From: Caldilineae bacterium
GTDB taxonomy: Bacteria > Chloroflexota > Anaerolineae > J102
Length of the DNA stretch: 9,432 nucleotides
NCBI GenBank assembly: GCA_011176555.1
Contig: DUEF01000384.1
Span: forward strand, 1-9,432
Reading direction: 5' to 3'
Numbering within the stretch: position 1 is the first letter of the stretch; the number at the start of each line of letters is the position of its first letter. The notes beneath the pieces were generated by a model. It was not told the origin of the DNA. It did not search any database and saw nothing but the letters and a program-made list of their open reading frames with translations. Position numbers and translations under genes: made by a program. Of this stretch, positions 1 through 6,477 are shown piece by piece.

Positions 1-647
1 ACGCCGGCCTTTTGCGCTATCTCGCCCGCCTGCCGGGCGCTGGTGTGCATGGGGCCGCCGACCTGTTCCAGCGTCTCGGAAAACGTGGCTTCGTGTATCA
101 ATAGGTCGGCGTCGCGGGCCAGTTCGACCACGCTGGCGGTGGGGCAAGTGTCGCCGGAGTAGACGAGACTGAAACCCGGCCTCGCCGCGGGCGCAAAATC
201 CAGACGCAGGGCGTAAGCCTGCAATCCGCTGTGATCCACCGGCGCGATGCGGGCGGTTACGTCGGGCAGGTCGGGCCAGGGGTTGGCGACGCCCACCGCC
301 AGGTCGTGATAGAGAACCTGGTCGGGAATCAGCGCCAGATAGCCGGGATAAACGATTTCCACCATCTGCCGCCAGGCTGCGAGCACGGGCGGCGCGGCCA
401 GATAACGGCGTGAGCGATGGTGGAACAGGAGCATGGGGCTGCCCAACGTGTGATCGCCATGCTGATGGCTGAAGTACGCGTGATCGATCTCGGTCGGGGC
501 CACGCCCACCCGGTCGAGTTGCACCTCGAGGGCAGGGCCAGCATCGAAAAGGATGGTCTTGCCGCCGTGGCGCAGCAGGAAGGCCGTGTGATCTCCGGCC
601 ACAGTTGGGATGATAGCGCCAACGCCGAGAAAAATGAGTTCGGTCAT
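1..647 (-). CDS. RNase Z-like metallo-beta-lactamase-fold hydrolase, 3' end outside window
   Basis: The frame is open from an ATG at 647-645 to the left edge, giving 215 residues and no stop, so the C-terminus is missing. It starts with MTELIFLGVGAIIP, the opening beta strand of this fold. Metal-ligand motifs are clear: HQHGDH at residues 61-66 (HxHxDH), VDHS with His139, SGDT with Asp166, then LIHEATF near 183-189 and HTSARQAGEIA at 201-211. The last two are typical of the RNase Z / arylsulfatase-like branch. The final His motif expected in the family would lie beyond the window. Likely a cytoplasmic zinc phosphodiesterase, either tRNA 3' processing or another ester hydrolysis. The sequence does not decide which, and many genomes carry several such paralogues. 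No Shine-Dalgarno is visible before the ATG, although a good promoter lies just upstream. It is separated from the carbamoyl-phosphate cluster by a terminator, so it is probably an independent gene. Confidence 0.87.
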   Translation of the reverse strand, partial: MTELIFLGVGAIIPTVAGDHTAFLLRHGGKTILFDAGPALEVQLDRVGVAPTEIDHAYFSHQHGDHTLGSPMLLFHHRSRRYLAAPPVLAAWRQMVEIVYPGYLALIPDQVLYHDLAVGVANPWPDLPDVTARIAPVDHSGLQAYALRLDFAPAARPGFSLVYSGDTCPTASVVELARDADLLIHEATFSETLEQVGGPMHTSARQAGEIAQKAG

Positions 648-686
648 GATTGTGTTTGGAGATAGCTGAATATGTCGCTGCGTTCG

Positions 687-714
687 ATTATACCGAAAAA
701 CCGCATAAAAACAA
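687..714 (-). promoter_or_regulatory. Sigma70-type promoter for the metallo-hydrolase gene
   Basis: On the minus strand a perfect -10 box TATAAT lies at 692-687, preceded by GG, and a weak -35 TTGTTT at 714-709, with a 16-nt spacer. Transcription would start near 680, leaving a leader of about 33 nt before the ATG at 647. The -35 is formed from the T-tract of the preceding terminator, so the end of one unit and the start of the next overlap. The -35 is poor; the -10 is convincing. Confidence 0.5.
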
Positions 715-755
715 AGGGATGACCAGACGAAGTTCGTTTCTTGTCCGGTCATCCC
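706..755 (-). terminator. Rho-independent terminator downstream of the 490-aa PLP enzyme gene
   Basis: A perfect 9-bp stem, GGGATGACC at 716-724 with GGTCATCCC at 747-755, continues after one A/C mismatch with GAC/GTC (726-728 with 743-745). Read on the minus strand the hairpin is followed at once by TTTGTTTTTATG (715-704), a U-rich tail. It lies about 115 nt after the stop codon at 872 and plausibly ends the whole minus-strand cluster. A second, weaker hairpin without a T-tract is at 780-814 (TGATACG/CGTATCA, 7 bp). I see no gene in 648-871. Confidence 0.8.
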
Positions 756-871
756 CATTGTACTGGCGGGATAAAACGCTGATACGACAGGGAAGTCGCG
801 TTATGGCCGTATCACGACATTCATAGTGCTCTGCTCACCTGACTATGCCTGTCGAGGCAGGAACGCTTGAT

Positions 872-2344
872 TTACAGCTCGGCTAGCAAGCCCACACGCT
901 CATTGAATTGGTCGATCAAAGCATCCAATTCATCGATGTGGCCCTTGATGCTGTCCCAGTAGTTCTCATCGTACCACTGCGCCTGGATTTCTTCGAAGGT
1001 TTTGCCCTGCTGCTCGACCCAGGTGAAGTACTTGAGGTTGTGGATGCGTTTGCGGTCGGCGTAGGTCAATTCCTGCAAATTGTCTGTCTCCAAGCCCAGC
1101 AAATAGCGATGGAAGCGGGCGGCGGCATCCAACGGCGTGAACTCACCCTCGCTCTCGCGATACTCGGTGATGCGGCTTTCATACATCTCCATGGAGTCGG
1201 TGGCGACGGTCATGATGATGTCGTTTTCGCCCATTTCGTAGTACTTGGCCATCTTGATCGCGGCCTGGATGTTGGCGATGCTGGAGATGCCCAAGAGTGG
1301 TAGTTGCTCGACGATTTCCGCGGGAACGCCTTGCTCGATCAGATACGCTTGCCCGGCCGGTTCGTTGAACAAGCGCATGATGCCGATGCTGGCGTTATCG
1401 TCGATGGCGACGACCATGTCGGTGTTCTTGACATTGTGGATCCAGGGCACGTGCTTGTCGCCGATACCTTCGATGCGGTGAGCGCCGAAGCCGTTTTGCA
1501 AAAGGGTGGGGCATTGCAAGGCCTCGCTGGCCGCGATTTTGCTAGTGGGGAACTGGTCTTTCATGTAGTCACCCGAAGCCAGGGTGCCGCCGGAGCCGGT
1601 GTTCAGGGCCACGCCACGATACGTGTCGTCCTCGCCCATGATCTGGTCGAGCACTTCCATCATGGCCGGGCCCGTGATCTCGTAGTGCCACAGGTAATTG
1701 CCGAACTCGTCGAACTGGTTGAAGATCACCAGGTCTTCGCCGGATTCGCGCAATTCCCAGCATTTGTCGAAGATCTCTTTGACATTGCTCTCTGACCCGG
1801 GCGTGGCGATGGTCTCGCCTGCGACTGCCGCCAGCCAGTCGAAACGCTCTTTGCTCATTTCTTCGGGCAGGATAGCGATGGACTCGCAGGCGAGCAGGTT
1901 GGAGTCGTAAGCGCCGCCGCGACAGTAATTGCCGGTGGAGGGCCAGACCGCTTTTTGGGTGGTGGGATCGAATTGTCCCGTGACCAGGCGCGGAACCAGG
2001 CAGCCGAAGGCTGCGCCGACTTTGTGGGCGCCGGTGGGGAACCATTTGCCGATGATGGTGACGATGCGGGCATCGACCCCGGTCAACTCTTTGGGCAGTT
2101 CCAGGTAATTGACGCCGCCATAACCGCCGCCCGAGGTCACAGGCTCGTTGTGCCAGGTGATGCGGAACAGATTCAGGGGGTTGAGGTCCCACAGGCCGAC
2201 GTCGGCCAGTTTTTCCTTGATTTTGTCAGGGATCAGCTCTGGGTTCCGCTGTTGTTTGAAGGTGGGGAGGATGATGTTCTTTTCTCGTGCGCGTTGCACG
2301 GCGTTTTCTAGCGCTTCTTCGCTGTGGATGGTTAAATCAATCAT
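872..2344 (-). CDS. Fold-type II (TrpB-like) PLP-dependent enzyme of unknown substrate, 490 aa
   Basis: A 490-residue cytoplasmic protein with the signature of the tryptophan synthase beta / cysteine synthase / threonine deaminase superfamily. The probable Schiff-base lysine is Lys108 in PTGAHKVGAAFG. A substrate-binding loop PSTGNYCRGGAY is at 135-146, and a Gly-rich phosphate-binding loop LNTGSGGTLASGDY at 247-260. A long acidic, aromatic-rich C-terminal extension (about 400-490) makes it longer than typical cysteine synthases (about 310) or diaminopropionate ammonia-lyases (about 400). The chemistry is probably beta-elimination, beta-replacement or deamination of an amino acid. In this context it could act on the amino acid released by the carbamoyltransferases, a role like YgeX in E. 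coli, but the motifs differ from YgeX and I do not assign the substrate. The start ATG has no clear Shine-Dalgarno. The gene begins only 32 nt after the toxin stop codon, and the terminator follows it. Confidence 0.85.
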   Translation of the reverse strand: MIDLTIHSEEALENAVQRAREKNIILPTFKQQRNPELIPDKIKEKLADVGLWDLNPLNLFRITWHNEPVTSGGGYGGVNYLELPKELTGVDARIVTIIGKWFPTGAHKVGAAFGCLVPRLVTGQFDPTTQKAVWPSTGNYCRGGAYDSNLLACESIAILPEEMSKERFDWLAAVAGETIATPGSESNVKEIFDKCWELRESGEDLVIFNQFDEFGNYLWHYEITGPAMMEVLDQIMGEDDTYRGVALNTGSGGTLASGDYMKDQFPTSKIAASEALQCPTLLQNGFGAHRIEGIGDKHVPWIHNVKNTDMVVAIDDNASIGIMRLFNEPAGQAYLIEQGVPAEIVEQLPLLGISSIANIQAAIKMAKYYEMGENDIIMTVATDSMEMYESRITEYRESEGEFTPLDAAARFHRYLLGLETDNLQELTYADRKRIHNLKYFTWVEQQGKTFEEIQAQWYDENYWDSIKGHIDELDALIDQFNERVGLLAEL

Positions 2345-2376
2345 GGGGTTCGTTTTGGGAAATGAGTGTGAGTGCG

Positions 2377-2652
2377 TTATTTGAATAGATCGGAGTGCGT
2401 GCCAGTTCTTGTCAGAATCAATTCTGATTCACCGTCGTATCGGTACACGAGTAGCCAATCAGGCTCCAAATGGCACTCCCGTAACCCTGAGTAGCCGCCT
2501 GACAACTTATGATCTCTGCAACTTTCGGGGAGTGGTTCTCCCTGCGCCAAGAGGGTGATTATCGTCTTGAGATGATCAATGTTTTCTCCACGCTTCTTGA
2601 CCCGTTTGAAATCTTTTTTGAAACTACTGGTGTATCGAATCGTTCTCATCAT
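2377..2652 (-). CDS. yafQ: YafQ-family mRNA interferase toxin (RelE superfamily)
   Basis: A 91-residue basic protein matching YafQ along its whole length. The family's catalytic residues are visible: His48 in DHKL, His61, Asp65 and Trp66 in HLEPDW, His86 in RTGTH, and the C-terminal Phe90. They correspond to His50, His63, Asp67, Trp68, His87 and Phe91 of E. coli YafQ, so the toxin looks intact. YafQ proteins bind the ribosomal A site and cleave mRNA in frame during translation. The ATG overlaps the antitoxin stop in an ATGA tetranucleotide (2652-2649), which implies translational coupling. A second in-frame ATG follows directly. Some of this locus is more AT-rich than the surrounding metabolic genes. 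Confidence 0.92.
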   Translation of the reverse strand: MMRTIRYTSSFKKDFKRVKKRGENIDHLKTIITLLAQGEPLPESCRDHKLSGGYSGLRECHLEPDWLLVYRYDGESELILTRTGTHSDLFK

Positions 2653-2909
2653 ACATCCAAATCATTGAACAGGTCGTCGATGTCATCGAAGCCGGGCAGG
2701 CTCTGGGGATTCATAGACTCGGCGATCGCTCTACGGGTTTCCTGATTTGGAATTTTTACAGGAAATGGAATTCCACCCTGAAATTCTATCTGTCTGAAAT
2801 AGAGTGAAATCGCTTGCGATGTGGTTAATCCCAATCGAGAAAGCGTTGATTCCACCGCCTTTTTGAGATCAGGCTCGATTCGGGCAGTTACTACGGCTGT
2901 TTTGGGCAT
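2649..2909 (-). CDS. dinJ: RelB/DinJ-family antitoxin
   Basis: An 86-residue protein. The N-terminus, VVTARIEPDLKKAVESTL from residue 6, is a ribbon-helix-helix strand and first helix, followed by LGLTTSQAISLYFRQI, the classic DinJ/RelB signature. The acidic C-terminal tail (GFDDIDDLFNDLDV, 73-86) is the expected toxin-wrapping segment. It should neutralise the adjoining YafQ and, as a dimer, repress its own promoter. A strong Shine-Dalgarno GGAGGTG (2921-2915) lies 5 nt before the ATG and fixes the start. Its stop overlaps the toxin start by 4 nt. The 60 bases at 2761-2820, inside this gene, are 40% G+C by my count, against 65% in the 60 bases at 3181-3240 of the neighbouring PLP gene. This suggests separate acquisition. 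Confidence 0.93.
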   Translation of the reverse strand: MPKTAVVTARIEPDLKKAVESTLSRLGLTTSQAISLYFRQIEFQGGIPFPVKIPNQETRRAIAESMNPQSLPGFDDIDDLFNDLDV

Positions 2910-2927
2910 GGCAACACCTCCAAGTGT

Positions 2928-2964
2928 ATGACGAATGTATAAGCATTGTATACTAATTCGTCAT
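2928..2964 (-). promoter_or_regulatory. Operator/promoter region of the dinJ-yafQ module
   Basis: A perfect 9-bp inverted repeat ATGACGAAT (2928-2936) / ATTCGTCAT (2956-2964) encloses an inner inverted repeat GTATA (2937-2941) / TATAC (2949-2953). The two centres are offset by one base. On the minus strand a -10-like TACAAT (2950-2945) lies inside it, so binding would block transcription, as expected for RHH autoregulation. The outer arm contains the TGA stop (2963-2961) of the upstream PLP gene. Confidence 0.6.
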
Positions 2965-4262
2965 TCCTGTAAAGAGGCGACAACCTTTTTCACCTCCTCC
3001 AGGCTCGGTTTGACGTTGTAGGGCTCTGTGCCCACCAGCTTGACTGCGGTCATGGCGCTGGCGACGTCCTTGAGGCCGTTGCCGGTGTTGATGACGACGA
3101 TGCGCTCATCTGCGGAAACCAGTCCTAGCTCGACCGCTTTCACCAACCCGGCGTAGGCAGTGGCCCCGGCCGGTTCAGCGAAAACGCCAGAGCCACGCGC
3201 CAGGGCGGGGATAGCAGCCAGGATTTCGTCATCGCTGACGGTGACATAAGCGCCGTCGGTTTCGGTGACCGCGGCCATCGCTTTGATGCGGTCGCGGGGC
3301 AGGCCGGCGCTGATGCTGTCGGCCACGGTGTCGGCGGAAATCGGGGCTTTCGTGAGCACGTCTTCGCCGTTTTCCCAGGCTTCGGCCATGAAGTTGCTGC
3401 CCGCGGCCTGGACGCCGATGATGCGCGGCATTTTGTCGATCCAGCCCAGGGCCAGCAGATCCCGCAATCCCTTGTGCACGCCGCCGATGATGCAGCCATC
3501 GCCCACGCTGACGAAGATGACATCGGGCGCTTGCCACCCGTTCGACTGGCGACCAGCGTCGCCGTTCAGGGCAAGCCCGAGCTGCTCGCAGATCTCGAAA
3601 CTGACCGTTTTCTTGCCCTCGGACATGTAGGGATTGAAGCCGGTGTTGCGATTGTACCAGCCGAATTCGTCCGCCGCTTCCAGGCAGAGCTCGAAAGCGT
3701 CGTCGTACGTGCCATCGACCAGCATGACGGTGGAGCCGAAAGTCAGCAATTGGGCGATCTTGGCGGGCGGTGCGCTCTTGGGCACGAAGATCACGTTGGG
3801 TTGCTCGACGCTGGCGCAGAGGCCGCTGAGCGCGGCAGCGGCGTTGCCGGTGCTGGCGGTGGTGATGATCTCGGCCCCTTTTTCCTGGGCCTTGACCACG
3901 GCGATGGCGCTGGCCCGGTCCTTGAACGAAGCCGTCGGGTTCCGACCATCATCTTTCACCCAGACGTGTTTCAAGCCCAACCCTTCGGCCAGTCGGGGCG
4001 CCTCGTACATCGGCGTCCAGCCCACTGCCAGGGGGGGGACGGGCGAATCGGGCTCGATAGGCAACAGGGGCCGGTAACGCCAGATGGTGAAATCATCATT
4101 GTCTTTGAGTGAATCCGGGCTGATGTTCCGGGCGACGACATCGTAATCATACACGACATCGACGATGCCTTCATTGCCATGATCCGGACAAACGTAATCG
4201 ATCTCGTCGGGTTGGTATTCCTTCCCACAGATGAGACATTTGAGGTGTTTTACGTGGTTCAT
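2961..4262 (-). CDS. thrC: Threonine synthase-like PLP enzyme with N-terminal zinc ribbon
   Basis: A 433-residue protein. An N-terminal zinc ribbon has Cys9, Cys12, Cys25 and His28 (CLICG, then VCPDHG). The fold-type II PLP domain has Lys114 in NPTASFKDRASA as the Schiff-base lysine, TASTGNAAAALSG at 135-147 as the substrate loop, a Gly-rich SVGDGCIIGGVHKG at 252-265, and GSGVFAEPAGATAYAGL at 357-373. This architecture fits threonine synthase (O-phosphohomoserine to threonine and phosphate). No other threonine-pathway gene is nearby, so a lyase or synthase paralogue acting in the carbamoyl-phosphate cluster is an alternative. I chose the ATG at 4262 because the frame further upstream (to 4415) reads through a tandem repeat and into the arcC 3' end and looks non-coding. 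The Shine-Dalgarno is weak (GGGAA). Its stop lies in the antitoxin operator. Confidence 0.82.
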   Translation of the reverse strand: MNHVKHLKCLICGKEYQPDEIDYVCPDHGNEGIVDVVYDYDVVARNISPDSLKDNDDFTIWRYRPLLPIEPDSPVPPLAVGWTPMYEAPRLAEGLGLKHVWVKDDGRNPTASFKDRASAIAVVKAQEKGAEIITTASTGNAAAALSGLCASVEQPNVIFVPKSAPPAKIAQLLTFGSTVMLVDGTYDDAFELCLEAADEFGWYNRNTGFNPYMSEGKKTVSFEICEQLGLALNGDAGRQSNGWQAPDVIFVSVGDGCIIGGVHKGLRDLLALGWIDKMPRIIGVQAAGSNFMAEAWENGEDVLTKAPISADTVADSISAGLPRDRIKAMAAVTETDGAYVTVSDDEILAAIPALARGSGVFAEPAGATAYAGLVKAVELGLVSADERIVVINTGNGLKDVASAMTAVKLVGTEPYNVKPSLEEVKKVVASLQE

Positions 4263-4270
4263 AAGATTCC

Positions 4271-4386
4271 CGTGTTGCGTGTTGCGTGTTGCGTGGTGCG
4301 GATTCGCAATGACTTTTCGTGGTTTTCCAAAGTAGGCGCAACGCACTAATGAAGCCGACCCAACGGAACACGCAACACGCAATACG
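4271..4386. repeat. Heptanucleotide-phased inverted repeat filling the arcC-thrC gap
   Basis: The left arm has three exact tandem copies of CGTGTTG (4271-4291) plus CGTGGTG (4292-4298). The right arm has GAACACG, CAACACG and CAATACG (4366-4386), the reverse complement of the same 7-nt word. The arms pair at 20 of 22 positions around a loop of roughly 70 nt. The right arm ends exactly at the arcC stop codon (4389-4387), and the left arm ends 8 nt before the thrC ATG. There is no T-tract, so it is not a standard terminator. An intergenic RNA hairpin or a dispersed repeat is more likely. Confidence 0.8.
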
Positions 4387-5337
4387 TTATGGCGTGATGC
4401 GAGTCCCTGTTTCACCAGCGATGGCGCGGGCGATGTTGGGCGGATCGACGATGAGCGCTTCTTTGCCGCCGTTCTCGATGAAATCGATGCAGGCTTCGAT
4501 CTTCGGCTTCATGCTGCCGGGAGCGAAGTGACCTTCGGCCATGTATTGCTTGGCTTCGGCCACGGTCATGCGATCAAGCCAGCGCTGATTGGGTTGGTTG
4601 AAGTTGAGTGCGACTTTTTCGACCGCGGTGGAGATAATCAAGAGGTCGGCATCGACGTTGCGCGCCATCAGGGCGCTGGCCCGGTCTTTGTCGATCACGG
4701 CCGGGGGTGCGCCGCGCAATTCGCCTTTGCTGTTGCGGACGACGGGAATGCCGCCACCGCCCACGGCGACGACGATCCAACCGGCGTTCACCATGGTGCG
4801 AATGGCGTCCTCTTCCACGATCTCCAGCGGAATTGGACTGGCGATGACGCGGCGATACCCGCGACCGGAGTCTTCCACCACCTGCCAGCCCATTTTCTCG
4901 AACACTTTGGCCTGGTCCTGCGTCATGAAGCCGCCGATGGGCTTGGTGGGGTTCTGGAAGCCGGGATCATCGCGGTCGACCAGCACCTGGGTGACCATGG
5001 TGACGGCGCGACGATAGATGTCGCGGCGCAGAAATTCGTTGTTCAACGCCTGCTGCACCATGTAGCCGATGGAACCCTGGGTGTCGGCGCCAATCATGTC
5101 GAGGGGTACAGGATGCACTTCGTGCATGGCCAGTTCGGAGCGGCGCAGGATGAACCCGACCTGGGGGCCGTTCCCGTGCGTGACGATTGTGTTCCAGCCA
5201 TCTTCGATCAGGTCGGCGATGTGAGTGCAGGTCTCTCGTACGGCATCCCACTGGTGTTCGACCTCGGGATGCTTTTTGTCGGGGATAAGGGAGTTGCCGC
5301 CAATGGCGATGACGGCGGTTTTCGTTCGTTCTGTCAT
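4387..5337 (-). CDS. arcC: Carbamate kinase
   Basis: A 316-residue protein, full length for the family. It catalyses carbamoyl phosphate + ADP to ATP + carbamate, which breaks down to CO2 and ammonia. The amino-acid-kinase motifs are in order: AIGGNSLIP at 11-19, VTHGNGPQVG at 52-61, GADTQGSIGYM at 83-93, VIASPIP at 164-170, VAVGGGGIPVV at 190-200, AVIDKDRASALMA at 213-225 (nucleotide region) and HFAPGSMKPKIEA at 270-282. It is cytoplasmic, normally a dimer. The start is supported by GAGAGG (5349-5344) six nt upstream of the ATG. It follows the knotted carbamoyltransferase and shares its strand, which places it as the ATP-yielding last step of carbamoyl-phosphate catabolism. No arginine deiminase gene is present, so this is not a standard arc operon. 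Confidence 0.96.
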   Translation of the reverse strand: MTERTKTAVIAIGGNSLIPDKKHPEVEHQWDAVRETCTHIADLIEDGWNTIVTHGNGPQVGFILRRSELAMHEVHPVPLDMIGADTQGSIGYMVQQALNNEFLRRDIYRRAVTMVTQVLVDRDDPGFQNPTKPIGGFMTQDQAKVFEKMGWQVVEDSGRGYRRVIASPIPLEIVEEDAIRTMVNAGWIVVAVGGGGIPVVRNSKGELRGAPPAVIDKDRASALMARNVDADLLIISTAVEKVALNFNQPNQRWLDRMTVAEAKQYMAEGHFAPGSMKPKIEACIDFIENGGKEALIVDPPNIARAIAGETGTRITP

Positions 5338-5380
5338 GGATTGCCTCTCAATGCAGTTTAGTGGTAGTTAGATCGGAATA

Positions 5381-5467
5381 GCACGCAGATAACGCTGATG
5401 ACGCAGGTTTTCGCAGATTAACAATAAAAACGAAGGAAATCTGTTTTTTCTGCGCCATCTGCGTTCT
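5381..5467. repeat. Nonanucleotide-phased inverted repeat between the knotted carbamoyltransferase and arcC genes
   Basis: CGCAGAT-type words begin at 5384, 5393, 5402 and 5412 (period 9, 9, 10). Reverse-complement copies begin on the minus strand at 5463 and 5454 (period 9). ACGCAGAT at 5383-5390 pairs with ATCTGCGT at 5457-5464. An inner inverted repeat CAGATT (5414-5419) / AATCTG (5438-5443) is followed on the plus strand by TTTTTT. The right arm begins about 10 nt after the carbamoyltransferase stop. No ORF in this gap is credible. It may act as an RNA hairpin, or it may be a mobile intergenic repeat. Confidence 0.7.
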
Positions 5468-5476
5468 ATTTTTTAG

Positions 5477-6451
5477 CTACATCGTCAACGCCATCACCGC
5501 TTTTTGGGCGTGGAGGCGGTTTTCGGCCTGGTCGAAGACCGCGGAATGCGGGCCATCGATCACGCCGTCGGTCACTTCGACGTTGCGGTCGGCGGGCAGG
5601 GGGTGCATGTAGATGGCGTCATCTTTGGCCATCGCCATGCGGCGCTCGTCCGCGATCCAGTCGGAATACTGGTCGGTAATGCGCTTATCTTCGGCGGGAT
5701 CCTGCGTGGTGAGCAGCGGCCCCCAGCTCTTGGCGTAAACGACATCGGTGTCGGTGATCCCGGCCTCGAAATCGTGCATAATCTCGAAGCTGCCGCTGTG
5801 CTTGCGCGCGTTTTCTTGCGCCTGATCGAGGAACTGGGTGGGGAGCTTGAACTCGGGCGGGTGCACCAAGCGCACGTTCATGCCAAAACGAGTCATCAGC
5901 AAAATCAGGCTGTTGGGCACGCTCTGCGGTTTGGAGTAGCTGGAAGCGTAAGCCCAGCTCACGGTGATGGTCTTGCCGCGCGGGTCGCCTTTCTTCTCGA
6001 TGATGGTCTGCAGGTCGGCCAGGGCCTGGTGTGGGTGGAAGTACTCGCACTGCATGTTGAATACGGGCATACGGCTGGCCGCAGCGACGCCGCGGATGTA
6101 GGCGTTGCCAACGCCCCAATCGACATGGCGGATGGCGATGCCGTCGAAGTAGCGACCGAAAATCTCGCCCATCTCGGTGGTGGTGTCACCGTGCTTGATC
6201 TGGGTGGTGCGGCTTTCGATGAAGGCGGCGTGTCCGCCCAGTTGGGCCATGCCCGCCTCAAAGGAGCCGCGGGTGCGGGTGGAGCTGAAGAAAAAGAGCA
6301 TCGCCAAAACCTTGTCGCGCAGATAAGCGTGGGGAAGGCCCAGCGCCCGCTTGCGTTTGAGATCCATGGCGACATCCATGATGGTGTCGAGTTCGTCTCG
6401 GGTGAATTCTTGGGTTGTGATCATGTCGCGACCACGAAGGAAAGTTTGCAT
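5477..6451 (-). CDS. Knotted-type carbamoyltransferase (AOTC/SOTC/YgeW-like)
   Basis: A 324-residue transcarbamylase. The carbamoyl-phosphate motif SSTRTRGSFEAGM is at 56-68, FHPHQALADL at 138-147 (HPxQ), YAKSW at 239-243 and YMHPLPADRN at 281-290. The segment WAYASSYSKPQSVPNS (166-181) matches the proline-rich knot loop of N-acetyl- or N-succinylornithine transcarbamylases (compare LPQAVPNS), which ordinary OTC and ATC lack. It is shorter than E. coli YgeW (about 395 residues) and has HPLP where AOTC/SOTC have HCLP, so the amine substrate is open. It could run either way: carbamoylation in biosynthesis, or phosphorolysis of a ureido compound. The adjacent carbamate kinase and the absence of arginine-biosynthesis genes favour phosphorolysis. 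CGGAGT (6463-6458) six nt upstream supports the start. Confidence 0.85.
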   Translation of the reverse strand: MQTFLRGRDMITTQEFTRDELDTIMDVAMDLKRKRALGLPHAYLRDKVLAMLFFFSSTRTRGSFEAGMAQLGGHAAFIESRTTQIKHGDTTTEMGEIFGRYFDGIAIRHVDWGVGNAYIRGVAAASRMPVFNMQCEYFHPHQALADLQTIIEKKGDPRGKTITVSWAYASSYSKPQSVPNSLILLMTRFGMNVRLVHPPEFKLPTQFLDQAQENARKHSGSFEIMHDFEAGITDTDVVYAKSWGPLLTTQDPAEDKRITDQYSDWIADERRMAMAKDDAIYMHPLPADRNVEVTDGVIDGPHSAVFDQAENRLHAQKAVMALTM

Positions 6452-6477
6452 TTTTGTACTCCGAAAAAGATTGGAGG

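Noticed and set aside
329..622. Minus-strand open frame of 97 codons inside the metallo-hydrolase region
   Set aside because: It is out of frame with the HxHxDH-containing frame, which runs open to the window edge and carries all family motifs.
3474..4112. Plus-strand open frame of 212 codons
   Set aside because: Antisense to the threonine-synthase-like gene; no recognisable motif.
4271..4386. CRISPR array
   Set aside because: The units are 7 nt, contiguous and inverted across the gap, with no spacers and no cas genes.
4263..4415. Extended N-terminus of the threonine-synthase-like protein
   Set aside because: The extra 51 codons read through the CGTGTTG repeat and into the arcC 3' end; the zinc ribbon starts just after the ATG at 4262.
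4528..5361. Plus-strand open frame of 277 codons
   Set aside because: Antisense to arcC, which is unambiguous; no domain motifs in the plus frame.
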